Shown here in pieces: positions 46,805-57,608 of a stretch of DNA of 64,000 bases. Within the stretch, counting starts at the first letter, position 1, and each line of letters opens with the position of its first letter. The translations under genes were made by a program, and so were the position numbers. The notes beneath the pieces are model-generated. The model was not told the origin of the DNA and did no database searches. It was given only the letters and a program-made list of their open reading frames with translations. Origin of the DNA: Arachis hypogaea (lineage: Eukaryota > Streptophyta > Magnoliopsida > Fabales > Fabaceae); NCBI RefSeq assembly GCF_003086295.3, contig NW_027255478.1:17951-81950 (forward strand), in the 5' to 3' direction.

Positions 46805-48466
46805 ATGGCCTCATCATCAAGGGATAGGAGAGAAGATGAATTTGATCAAAGAAGATTCAAAGCCAAACACAACGAGCGTATCTTCAGCTGGATGTCAAGC
46901 AAAGATGTTGTTCCAGAGTTACCATTCAAGCTAAGAAAAGATGAATACCCTGAAATACAAAAAATAATCAGAAAAAGGGGATGGGAACTTCTCTGTGACC
47001 AACCTCAAGAAGTGAGCATGCTTCTCATCCATGAGTTCTACACTAATGTGATAAGAGAATATGATGATGAAGAACCATACATGAGTTATGTAAGAGGTGT
47101 GACTGTTGATTTTAGCCCGGACACCATCAACAGGGTGCTAAAGGTCAAGGCGAAACAGTTCAAACGAGCTAGCTATGAAGAAAGGGTTGAAAATGACCCA
47201 AGATACATGGATGTGGTAAGTGACTTATGCAGAGTAGGCACGGATTGGGTGTTGGATTCACATGGACAACCACTCAAACTTCGGAGAGGTGATCTCATAC
47301 CTCAAGCAAAAGGATGGCATGACATAGTGAGGAGATCATTGATGTCCACTTCAAATAATTCTGAGGTAACGGTGAATAGAGCAATAATGATCCATTGTAT
47401 AATGAAAGGAGGGGAAATCAATGTTGGAGACATTATAGCCAAGAACATCATTGACATAGCTCAAAAAGTCAAACAGGACAGCTGGCTAGGATATCCTAGT
47501 ACCATTCTGCGCCTATGTGAAGAAGCTGGAGTGCCTCTGGAAGAATTTGGAGAAACTGATTTGGTCTCTGTTGGAAAACCTCTTACTCGAGAAAGGTTGG
47601 AATTCATCACCACAACCCAATTGGAAAGGCAACCTTTAGCAAGAAAGAAGAAAAGGAAAGAAGCAAGACAAGAAGAGGAGCCTCAAGAAATGGAAGAACC
47701 TCATACCTTGAACATGAACCAACTCCAAGCCGCCTTGGAAGGAATTTCTGGGCAATATTCACAAATTCAAAGAAGCCAAGAGGAACAAGCTCAACAACAA
47801 AGGGACCTTTGGCAATTGATGGATCAACAAAGAGGGGTTCAAGTTCAATGGATGAACCAACAAAATGAGTACCAAGCACACATGATGGAGTTACAACAAG
47901 AACAATATGCCAAGATGCAGGAAGCCATCAACAATTCAACTATGGAACATGAAAGAGCCATGGAGAAAGTAATACAAGAACAAGCTCAACTAAGGATAGA
48001 GCAAGCTCAGCAAAGAGAACTTCTCCATAGATTGGATGCCAGACATAATGCATTTCACAAAGATTTCAATGAAAGCAGAATGTTCAGGGAAGCCAGGCAC
48101 AAGGACAGACTTGACTATGATATATGCACCCAAGAAAAGCTCAGTTACCTCTGCTCCACACCCCCATTACTCAACCCACAAATTAAAACCTTTAATGAAG
48201 CTCGCAAGATATTTGAAGAGCAGGAACTTGCAAGGGTGAGATTTAATCAACAAAGGCTAAATGAGACAATGATAAGCCAAGGAGTGTGGCAAAGAGAAGA
48301 GAGGGATGCAATGACACAACAACAAGGAGAACGGAGAAGCAAAAAGAAAGAAGATCCAAAGGGAGATGCAACGACAAAGCAACAAGGAGAGTTGAGAAAG
48401 AAAAAGAAAGAAGATCCAAAGGGCAAAGGAAAGCAAGGAGAATCAAGCAAGGGAAAAGGGACATGA
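46805..48466 (+). CDS. Extra 3' ORF of element C (plant transposon protein domain, coiled coil, basic tail)
   Basis: ATG at 46805, 553 codons, intact. Residues about 30-270 resemble the 'putative plant transposon protein' family (Pfam Transposase_32): WELLCDQPQEVSMLLIHEFY, VRGVTVDFSPDTINRVL, DLCRVGTDWVL, HDIVRRSLMSTSNNSEVTVN. About 305-425 is a Gln-rich coiled coil. The tail is strongly basic with a twice-repeated KKKEDPKG unit, from a DNA repeat at about 48325-48425. It sits where Athila elements carry an envelope-like gene, but I see no signal peptide or membrane helix, so envelope is not supported. Having no visible break while gag-pol has two, it may be younger in use or just lucky. Function unknown. 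Confidence 0.75.
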   Translation: MASSSRDRREDEFDQRRFKAKHNERIFSWMSSKDVVPELPFKLRKDEYPEIQKIIRKRGWELLCDQPQEVSMLLIHEFYTNVIREYDDEEPYMSYVRGVTVDFSPDTINRVLKVKAKQFKRASYEERVENDPRYMDVVSDLCRVGTDWVLDSHGQPLKLRRGDLIPQAKGWHDIVRRSLMSTSNNSEVTVNRAIMIHCIMKGGEINVGDIIAKNIIDIAQKVKQDSWLGYPSTILRLCEEAGVPLEEFGETDLVSVGKPLTRERLEFITTTQLERQPLARKKKRKEARQEEEPQEMEEPHTLNMNQLQAALEGISGQYSQIQRSQEEQAQQQRDLWQLMDQQRGVQVQWMNQQNEYQAHMMELQQEQYAKMQEAINNSTMEHERAMEKVIQEQAQLRIEQAQQRELLHRLDARHNAFHKDFNESRMFREARHKDRLDYDICTQEKLSYLCSTPPLLNPQIKTFNEARKIFEEQELARVRFNQQRLNETMISQGVWQREERDAMTQQQGERRSKKKEDPKGDATTKQQGELRKKKKEDPKGKGKQGESSKGKGT

Positions 48467-49561
48467 AGACTAAAGGTGGTGAAGTTCCTTTGTTTTTCTT
48501 TATGTTTTATTAAATAAAGAAGATGTATGTCTGAAATATGGTATACCTTCTAAGATGCATATTTTTTTTTCTTTGAAGCATTATCTTTTATGTTACCCAT
48601 TCCATGCATCACTACTCACAAGTTTGGAATGGTTGCTTGTCTTAAGTACTTTTACTTGTCAATGGAATAAAAGATGTAGTTTGAGCAAGAACAGAGAGGA
48701 ATCTAGCTTAAAAAGGATCATGTTGTCCCATAAGAAAAGTGCTAGTATTTTTATTATGAAAGAAGCAATGTTCAAGAAATTCAAAAGAATGCTTGCTAAT
48801 ACAAGACTAGTTCGGTTAAGGATCACAAGGACTTTATCAGTAAAAGCACAAATAACCTTGACAATAAAGAAAATAGAGTACAAAGAATGAAAGGCTAGGC
48901 ATCAATGACAAAATTTGGATATGTGTCTGTGGTGATTGATGTTAAGAGACATACTTGGGCCAGTAAATCCGAGGGGTGCTTCATCACCCGATAACTTGAG
49001 TTAACTAACTCGGGATTATCGATTGAAAACCCACAATCAAGAGTAGCTCTATAACAGAACATTTAGCAACCCAAAGAGGTGCTGGACACCACTATCCAAA
49101 CAAAATTTCAATGTTATATGCCTGTGATTGAATGTGTTAAGGAGAGAGGCTTGAGTTAGTAAATCTTTAAGAGTGTCTCAACACTTAACAACTTGAACCA
49201 ACTGGTTTGGGATTGTTGATTGAAAGCTTATGCTAAAGAGCCGCCTTAAGACAAGATTTCAAGCTCATTTGAAATGAAAAAAGGGGAATATAAAAAAAAA
49301 GAAGAGAAGCATCAAGGAAAGAATGGTTCAAGGGTCATGTGCTAAAGTATGAAAGAAGTCTATTGAAGTTAACCAATTTAGTAGTGAAGCAAGCATTTTA
49401 ATTGAAAAAGTTGAATAGTTGTGTTCAATTACAATAAATTAATGACCACACAAGTGAGGATGACATGCTCAATGAAAAATTACTCTCTGGAAGAACATTC
49501 AAGTCTTACATCTTAGATTCTTGTGACAAAGTTTGTATATTTTGCTTGAGGACAAGCAACA
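48467..49561 (+). other. 3' UTR of element C
   Basis: AT-rich and non-coding. Two similar segments (about 48900-49080 and 49110-49265) share words such as CTTGAGTTA, ACTTGAACC/ACTTGAGTT, GATTGAAA, so the region contains an old direct duplication. Confidence 0.6.
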
Positions 49562-49578
49562 CTTTAAGTTTGGTGTTG
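49562..49578 (+). promoter_or_regulatory. Polypurine-tract position before 3' LTR of element C
   Basis: CTTTAAGTTTGGTGTTG directly before the LTR start TGATGC. The same word precedes the LTR starts at 53432 (plus) and 55985 (minus), so it marks the 3' LTR boundary in all three elements although it is not a typical purine run. Confidence 0.6.
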
Positions 49579-49884
49579 TGATGCAATTGCATATTTGTTA
49601 TATTAGCTAGTTAGTTTAGTTGGTTTTAGCTTAATCTCACTCATTTTCTCTAAATAAACAAGTCCTTTTATGAGTTTTATCTTCATGCATGAGAACACCA
49701 AGGAACATGTTGATTCTAGCCAAATTCATGCAAATGATTTAAGGAATGCATATATGAATGAGTATGAATGAATCTCATGAAATTTATTGCATAAATTGGT
49801 AAGACTTTGAAGCTATTCCCCTTGTTGATGATAGGTGATGAAACAAGAAAGCATGGAAGCAAGAATGATGCAAGCTGGGCAGGA

Positions 49885-51195
49885 AGAGGTTGGCGTTGCC
49901 AACTTGGAGATAATGGGCGTTGTTCATGGCAACGCCAGGTAACCTTGCAAGAAGAAGTTGGCGTTGCCAACTTGGAGATAGTGGGCGTTGTTCATGGCAA
50001 CGCCAGGCAGCCCTGGAGAAGCAAAGTTGGCGTTGCCAACTTGAAGAATAAGGTGCGTTATTGAAGGCAACGCACACAAGCAAACTTGGGCCATGAAGGA
50101 GCTTCGAGGGCGTTGCCAACATGGGGAGTATGGGCGTTATTCAAGGCAACGCCAAGCACAAGAATGAAGCCTTGAAGAGGAGCTCGAGGGCGTTGCCAAC
50201 GCCAAGAACCATAGGCGTTATTCAAGGCAACGCCAAGCAACTTTGGCACCATCCAAGTTGCCAACGCCAAGATATGGCACCATCCACGTTGCCAACGCCA
50301 AGACATGGCACCATCCAAGTTGCCAATGCCAAGATATGGCACCATCCACGTTGCCAACGCCAAGACATGGCACCATTCACGTTGCCAACGCCAGGGAGGA
50401 GTGCCAACCACGTTGCCAACGCCAGCTTCTATAGGCGTGTTCAATGGCAACGTGGGAAGCAACATTTGGAGCTAGGAAAGAGCATCGAGCACGTTGCTAA
50501 CCCAAGAAAGCATTGGCGTGTTTGGCAACAACGCCAGGAATGGTTGCTTGGCTAGGCACCAAGTCTTGGTGCCAACCAAGTTGCCAACGCCCATAAGTCG
50601 CACCAATCAAGTTTCCAACGCCCATAAGCCATGCCATGCACGTTGCCAACGCCCATAAGCCTTGCCATGCACGTTGCCAACGCCAGGAAGCAAACATGGA
50701 GCCTTGAGAAAGGCTCGAGCACGTTGCCAACGTGCTGAAGAGAAGGAGTGTTCATCAACAACGCCAGGAAATTGTGATGCACGTTGCTAACTTGGAATGT
50801 AGGGGCGTTATCCACAACAACTCCAACAAGGCAGCCTGACCATGTCCACTTCAATGGAAGATATCTTGAGCTACAGAGATCCAAATTGAGTGCTTCCAGT
50901 TGCGTTGGAAAGCTAACATTCAGAGCTTTCCAACCATATATAATAGTCTATGGTGGAGCACAAAATTGAAGCCAAACCAGAGTCACCTTTAGGCCCTAAA
51001 AACAAGAACATGAAGTTGAATTCAAGAAGGCTAGAGATGAGCCTTGGAGGTGGGCACGAGCACGTTGCCAACGTGCTAGAAAGGGGGCGTGTTTTGCAAC
51101 AACGCCAGCCCCAAGCCCCTGCCGTGGGAGGCTAGGCACGAGCACGTTGCCAACTTGGGAGTGAAGGTGCGTTTTTGGCAACAACTTGGCAGCTT
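49885..51195. repeat. CGTTGCCAACG palindrome array in the LTR of element C
   Basis: About 30 copies, counted by eye, of GCGTTGCC or its complement GGCAACGC, often as facing pairs around 6-12 bases. A near-tandem run with a period of about 36-38 bases lies at 50250-50400 (CACGTTGCCAACGCC followed by AAGACATGGCACCATC). Confidence 0.88.
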
Positions 51196-51638
51196 AACCT
51201 TACCTTCTTTGAGGAAGCATAACTTGAGCTAGGAAAGTCCAATTGAGGTGATTCCAGTGGCATTGGAAAATAGACATCACGAGCTTTCCAATGATGTATA
51301 ATAGTCCATATTGAAGCAGAAGGTTGACACTCAAATTCTGGGCTACATTTAGCATGAAAGTAGAGCCAAGAAGAGGAAAAGCAAGTTGTTAGCAACAACT
51401 TGGGCTAGCAACGCCCAAGTCTCAAACTCACTTCCAGGAAATTGTGATGCACGTTGCCAACGTGCATTAAGGCCAGCGTTATTGACAAAAACGCCAAGCC
51501 AATGGGCCAGAAGCATGATGAATGAACTCTTCCTTTCCAAGTCTAGCAACACTTCTTCCAATTGAGCCAAGAATTTAACAAAGAGAAGCCCACACTGCTA
51601 ACCCAAATTGAAGATCTCTGAAGAAGTTTTGGGAGTAG

Positions 51639-51646
51639 TATAAATA
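51639..51646 (+). promoter_or_regulatory. TATA box of element C, 3' LTR
   Basis: TATAAATA in the same context as at 38783. Any read-out from this copy would run right, into element D. Confidence 0.65.
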
Positions 51647-52819
51647 GAAGAGATTGATGTACTTGTAGAGGACTTTTACACACTTTTTGACACTTAGAAC
51701 TTTTTCATACTTTTAGCATTTTTACTTAGCACTTCCGGGAGGATACCCGGAGAGCACTTTTTCTTCTTGGAACTTCTCTTTTTCATTTTCTTAATCTTTA
51801 AGCATTTCATTATTCTTCTTCATCTTTCTTTGCAATTCAGTTTAATTTTCATTTATGTCAATTGTTGTTGAATTTGGAGCAATGACTCACTAAACCCCAC
51901 TTTCATTAGGGGGAGGAGCTCTGTTTGTTGGAATGAATTGGTGAACCCATCTTCTCCTTCCCAATTCTAGTGGTTGATCTAAAGAGGGAACTCTTGCTCT
52001 TCAAAGATTCAACCACCATCGAGAGAGGGGTTAATCTATATGAATTATGTGGTGAATTTGAGGAATGAGCCACATAATTCAGTTTAGAGTTCATCCTTTC
52101 ATGATTTCCTTAATCAACACACCTTGGTTAGTATGTGAGATGTAACTCTCCTTGGTTGAGATTAAGGGAATTGTGTGGCTGGATTAAAATTGAGCTTCAT
52201 CTCTTCTCATGAACAATTAGATCACGAGAGTGGCAATTGGTTATGTTGAGAGAGATTGAATCACCAAGAGATTGGGATTTAATCACCCACTTGCCATGGA
52301 TCTATACCCATGATTGAGAGGGATTTGACTAACATCAATTCATGAAAACTTGCATCTCTGATCCCTAATGATCCTCTCTATCATTAATTCTCATTTCTTT
52401 TGTTCTTAGTGTTTGAAAACCCATTACCCACTTCCCTCTACATTCTTGCAATTTATTATTCTTGTCATTTACATTCTGTTTCTCTATTTCTTACTCTCTT
52501 GCTCTTTAGAATTCAGCACTTTATTTTATTTTGATGTCATTTAAGTTTCTTGCAATTTAAGTTTCCGTTATTTACTTTCACTTTATTTCTATCTTCTAGT
52601 TCTTTACATTCTGTGTCAAATATATTCTTGCAATTATGTTCAAAAAATCAAAATGCTCATGAAATCAAAACTATGTTTGCTTGACTAAATCTACCATTTA
52701 ACTAAAGTTGCTTAATCTACCAATCTCCGTGGGATCGACCTCACTCTTGTGAGTCTTATTACTTGATACGACCCGGTATACTTGCCGGTTATACGTGAAA
52801 TCCTAATTTTTACGTATCA

Positions 52820-53431
52820 CCTTTAAACCAAAAGGCAAGGGTAAAAAGGATCCAAGGCTTTGAGCATTAATGGATATGAGGGCCCAAGAAAATAAAATCC
52901 AGGCCTAAGTGGCTAAATCAAGCTGTCCCTAACCATGTGCTTGTGTCATGAATGTCCAAGTGAAAAGCTTGAGACTGAGTGGTTAAAGTCATGATCCAAA
53001 GCATAAAGAGTGTGCTTAAGAACTATGGACACCTCTAACTGGGGACTCTAGCAAAGCTAAGTCACAATCTGAAAAGGTTTACCCAGTTATGTGTCTGTGG
53101 CATTTATGTATCCGGTGGTAATACTGGAAAACAAAGTGCTTAGGGCCACGGCCAAGACTCATAAAGTAGTTGTGTTCAAAATCAACATACTGAACTAGGA
53201 GAATCAATAACACTATCCAAAATTCTGAGTTCCTAAAGATGCCAATCATTCTGAATTTCAAAGGATAAAGTGAGATGCCAAAACTGTTCAGAAGCAAAAA
53301 GCTACTAGCCCCGCTCATCTAGTTGGGACTAAGTTTCATTGATATTGTGGAATTCATTGTATATTCTTTTCTTTTTATCCTATTCAATTTTTAGTTGCTT
53401 GGGAACAAGCAACAATTTAAGTTTGGTGTTG
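52820..53431 (+). other. 3' UTR of element D
   Basis: Non-coding and AT-rich, ending with CAACAATTTAAGTTTGGTG immediately before an LTR start, so it is the end of an internal region whose 3' LTR follows. Element C interrupts it at 52819; the upstream part of D is in the gap or deleted. It may be the continuation of element B's 3' UTR, but B's LTR is of another family. Confidence 0.65.
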
Positions 53432-54458
53432 TGATGAGCGAATATTTTATACGCCTTTTGGCATTGTTTTTAGATAGTTTTTAGTAGGATCTAGCTACTT
53501 TTTAGTATATTTTTATTAGTTTTTAAGAAAAATTTACATTTCTGGAATTTACCTTGAGGTTGTGTATTTTTCTGTGATTTCGGGTATTTTCTGGCTGAAA
53601 TTGAGGCACCTGAGCAAAAATCTGATTCAGAGGCTGAAAAAGGAATGCTGATGCTGTTGGATTCTGACCTCCCTACACTCGAAATGGATTTTTTTGAGCT
53701 ACAGAAATGCAAATGGTGCGTTCTCAATTGCGTTGGAAAGTATACATCCAGGGCTTTCCAGCAATATATAATAGTTCATACTTTGCTCGAGTTTTGACGA
53801 CGCAAACTAGCATTCAAACGCCAACTTCCTGCCCTATTCTAGCGTTAAACGCCAGAAACATGTTACAAGCTAGAGTTAAACGCCCAAAACAGGCTGCAAA
53901 CTGGCGTTTAACTCCAAGAAAAGTCTCTACACATGAAATCTTCAATTCTCAACCCAAGCACACACCAAGTGGGCCCGAAAGTGGATTTCTACATCATTTA
54001 CTTATTTTTGTAACCCTAGTAACTAGTTTAGTATAAATAGAATTTTTTACTATTGTACTCACATCTTTGGATCATCTTTTGATCTTTTGATCACTTTTGA
54101 GAGGCTGGCCATTCGGCCATACCTAGACCTTCATCACTTATGTTCCTCGAGTATTCTAAGATATCCATTCTCACACAAGAACAGGATGAATGTGATGATT
54201 ATGTGACACTCATCATCATTCTCACTTATGAACGCGTGCCTGACAAACACTTCCGTTCTACCTGCGAAAGCTAGAGTGTGTATCTCTTGGATTCCTGGTC
54301 CACGACGCATGGTTGCCTCTCCTTACAATAGAGCCTTCCATTCCTTGAGATTAGAGTCTTCGTGGTATAAGCTAGAACCAATTGGCAGCATTCTTGAGAT
54401 CCAGAAAGTCTAAACCTTGTCTGTGGTATTCTGAGTAGAATCTGGGATGGGATGATGA
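53432..54458 (+). mobile_element. 3' LTR of element D, truncated (TGATGAGCG family)
   Basis: Starts TGATGAGCGAATATTTTATA. It contains the array of GGCGTTTAACTCC/AGCGTTAAACGCC words (53790-53920), a TATA box GTATAAATAG near 54034, and AGGCTGGCCATTCGGCCAT near 54100. At 54458 it is cut by the LTR of element E. Confidence 0.85.
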
Positions 54459-55985
54459 TGCATGAAAACTTGTCTCTCAACAAATTTCCCTTCGGCAAGT
54501 ATACCAAATTGTCGTCAAGTAAAGCTCACAATAGAGTGAGGTCGAATCCCACAAGGATTGATTGGTCATGCAACTTTAGTTAGAAGAATGCGCTAGTTGA
54601 GCTAAACAGAATTTAGATTGAGATGCAGAAATTTAAATGACTGGAAAGTAAATAACAGAAATTAAAGTGCAGAATCTTAAATGGGGATTTGGGGTAATGA
54701 GCATGAAATTAAATGGCAAAAAGTAAAGAAAATGGGTAAGATCAGAAATGGAGAAATCATTGGGTTCAGGAGATGTTGCATTCTCCGGATCAAGTTCATT
54801 CTCATCTCTTCCTCAATCAATGAATTCATTAATCTCCTTGGCAATCTTAAGTGATTGGATCTAATTCCTTGGCAATCCAATCTCTCTAAGCTTGAACAAT
54901 TGCCCAATTCCTTGATTTAATTGCTCATGGGAAGAGATGAAGTGTGGTCACTGATTATACCACATGTATTTCCAAATCAAAGTATTGGGAGGATTACATG
55001 TCACTATATCCGCCCAAACCCCAATGTTAATGGGAACCACTTTTCCCATTAACGTTGCTTAATGCCCCCTTTGTTCCTACGTTAGAGTCCACGTTAGTAT
55101 AGCTAACGTGACTTTTAACGTAGGTGTGATCCACCTTCGAGAGCATTAGTGACACTCACCTTTGTCACTAACGCTCCAAATGCCACATTCTCTACGTTGG
55201 AACTCATGTTAATTAAGTTAACGTGGCTCTTAACGTAGTAGCGATGCCATCTTCCAATTATAGTGACAAAAGTGAGTGTCACTAACGTTGGCTCTTTGAT
55301 CTCAACTCCACGTTAACTTTCACGTTAATAGTCTTAACGTGAAAGTTAACGTAGGCAATGCTAGTTGGTCCAACGTTAGTGACAAAAGTGGGTGTCACTA
55401 ACGTTGGCTTTTGTTTTCCTCTTCCACGTTAGAGTTCATGTTAACTAAGTTAATGTGACTCTTAACGTGGATCATTGCCAAGTTCTCCAACATTAGTGAT
55501 GTTCACTTTTTCTATTAACATTAGAGTTCCTTTATCTTCTACGTTAACTACCACGTTAACTACGTTAACTACCACGTTAACTTAGTTAACGTGGCAAGTA
55601 ACGTGAGCTTTGGATGGCTTCGCAGGCGTTATTGGTGATCACTTTTCTCATTAACGTTGCAAGCTTAACCATTTCACGTTAGTGTTCACGTTAACTAGGT
55701 TAACGTGAATACTAACGTGGTTCTTCCTTGCCTCCTTTGCCCTGAAATCAAGCAATTAAAGTGCATCAAAGCTCTAGCCAAAGTCATGAGATTATGCATC
55801 ATCATTTTATCATGTAATTCTAGCAAAATACTCATGAAATTATGCAAAGTTCACAAAAGTTGCTTGAATCAAGGTGTAAGTGTAATTTCATCCAAAACTT
55901 GCCTTATTCACTAAGAAAATGCATGAGACTACCCTAAAACAGTAAAGAAAAGGTTAGTGAAACTGCCCTAGATGCCCTGGCATCA
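54459..55985 (-). repeat. 3' LTR of element E, 1527 bases
   Basis: On the minus strand it begins TGATGCCAGGGCATC at 55985 and ends AAGTTTTCATGCA at 54459. Its 5' half holds the ACGTTAACGT palindrome array. Confidence 0.82.
55030..55730. repeat. ACGTTAACGT palindrome array in the LTR of element E
   Basis: Dense, irregular array of CACGTTAACT, AGTTAACGTG, TTAACGTA and ACGTTAGT words, often in facing pairs separated by about 10 bases (for example around 55320-55350 and 55545-55605). Confidence 0.88.
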
Positions 55986-57608
55986 CAACACCAAACTTAA
56001 AGCTTGCTTGTCCCTAAGCAAGTACTGAAGCATAAGAAGAATGAAATGAAATAACAAGAAGATAAAATAGAAGTAGCATTCTTGGTTTATGGGGTTTCAT
56101 GCATAGCAACTTAGGTTCTTTCCCTCTAGGTTTCAAGCCTTTATCAAATCCTTAGTCACTTTCTTGATTGCACTCTTTGAGATTTTTTTCTTATTGATCC
56201 TTCTTTATTTTTCAAAGTTATTTTTCTTTTTGCTAAGTGCTTTGTAAGAGGGCGACTCTTTATGATAAGCTTTCAGCCAACACTCCCAAACCAGTTGGTT
56301 TTAAGGTGCTAGGTGTTAAGACACCCCTAAGGACCTACTCCCTCAAGTCTCTTTCCCTCATACATACACACCACAGGCATATGGTTTGTTATTTTTCCTT
56401 TCTCGAGACCTTGGTGTCCAGCACCTCTTTGGGTTACTAAGTGTTCTGTAACAAAGGTTACTCTTGATAGTGGACTTTCAGCTGATAATCCCGGATTAGT
56501 TAATCCAAGTTACCAAGTGATAATGCACCCCTAAGAGCTTATTCATCCAAGTATATCCTTTGTACATAAACACCACAGACACATGCCTCAATTTTGAAAC
56601 CCTTGATGCCTAGCATTGTTTCTTATTGTGTTTCTTTCCTTTTCACTTTTATTGCTCTTTCTCTTTTCTTATTGGGATCTTATTATTTAGCTAGTCTCAA
56701 AGGGTGTGTCTCAAACAAAGGACTTAGGATAGATAGTTGCTTTCTTTCCTTCTTTGGTGAACCAACTTAGCTTAATAATCAACCTACCATAAACATTCAG
56801 AATGCACTTCATAAAATAACTTCACTCTTGTTCTTTTCATAACATTTTCTTTTTAATTAACTTAAAGAGACAAGCATACAAGTAAGAAAGATGAAAGTGA
56901 ACATTCAAGACATTAGGCTAGCAACATTAAAATTGTGAATAAAGGGGAACAAGTAAAAGATGCATGTTCTATTCAATCATTTTTCACTTAGAGTTTTGCA
57001 GTTCGAGATGGGTTGAAGCAACCTCATGATATCTTCCTTGGTATTCTCGTTCTAATAATTGCATCCCTGTCTGTTTCCTTGGATGATGGGGTATGCTCAT
57101 TCCCTGAGATTGATTGAATTCCTGCAACACTATTGAAAGTTGCTTGTTCTCCAAGCAGTTGGAAGAGGGTTAGCATGCATATATGTTTGTGAGCTTCAGA
57201 ACTTACTTTGGTGTGTGAACACCAAACTTAGTTCTTTGCTTACTTGACAATTTAGATGCATGTAAGAACCTTGTGTGCTTTTTATCAAGAAACAACCATG
57301 AGCTAAAAAAAATCTATATCTTAGAGGCTAAGCCTCTGCCAAGTAAGTTCTCTAATTGCTAGAGGGATGCTTCATCACTAAGGGTTGCAATGCACTCTTC
57401 AGCTGGAGTTTTGGTGGAACACCAAACTTAGAGCCCTATATTCACCCTTGAATTGTTTTTAGTGTGTAACACCAAACTTAGTTCCTCACACTATAGAGAA
57501 TCCAACTTGGAATTTTTATTGAAAGACTTATGAAAAGAGAATTACCTCAGGTTGGGTTGCCTCCCAACAAAGCGCTTTTTTAGCGTCGCTAGCTCGATGA
57601 TTCTTTCC
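55986..57608 (-). other. 3' UTR of element E
   Basis: No ORF of note. On the minus strand it ends TTTAAGTTTGGTGTTG at the LTR boundary (56001-55986) and has three more AAGTTTGGTGT words near 57228, 57425 and 57474. Two segments with CAGCACCTCTTTGGGTTACT-like and related sequence (56260-56350; 56410-56540) echo the duplicated 3' UTR of element C in inverse orientation. Confidence 0.6.
57551..57568 (-). promoter_or_regulatory. Conserved hairpin after pol, element E
   Basis: On the minus strand GTTGGGAGGCAACCCAAC: 6-bp stem, loop AGGCAA, preceded by AAAGCGCTTT. It lies about 40 bases after the pol stop, as in element C. Confidence 0.7.

Larger units (their letters stand above)
38514..52819 (+). 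mobile_element. Element C: nearly complete Athila-like Ty3/gypsy retrotransposon
   Basis: Order: 5' LTR (38514-39958, its first part lost in the gap), tRNA-Asp primer site (39965), gag, protease-RT-RNase H-integrase, an extra ORF (46805-48466), a PPT-like tract (49562-49578) and the 3' LTR (49579-52819). The extra 3' ORF, the tRNA-Asp primer and the absence of a chromodomain suit the Athila/Tat side of Ty3/gypsy. By eye the overlapping LTR parts differ by about 4 substitutions and 8 single-base indels in 1.45 kb, so insertion was recent. Two lesions, a stop at 42025 and a frameshift near 44780, break gag-pol. Confidence 0.92.
49579..52819 (+). repeat. 3' LTR of element C, 3241 bases
   Basis: Begins TGATGCAATTGC, ends TACGTATCA; the terminal TGAT/ATCA are inverted. 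Its first part (49885-51195) is an array of about 30 CGTTGCCAACG-type words. TATA box at 51639-51646. The last 100 bases carry the GGTATACTTGCCGGTT module shared with other families. Confidence 0.92.

Noticed and set aside
46805..48466. Envelope gene of an endogenous retrovirus
   Set aside because: Position fits, but no signal peptide, transmembrane helix or fusion-type segment is visible.
50250..50400. Regularly spaced palindromic repeats resembling a CRISPR array
   Set aside because: The 'spacers' are themselves near-identical, no cas gene is present, and the array lies in a plant LTR.
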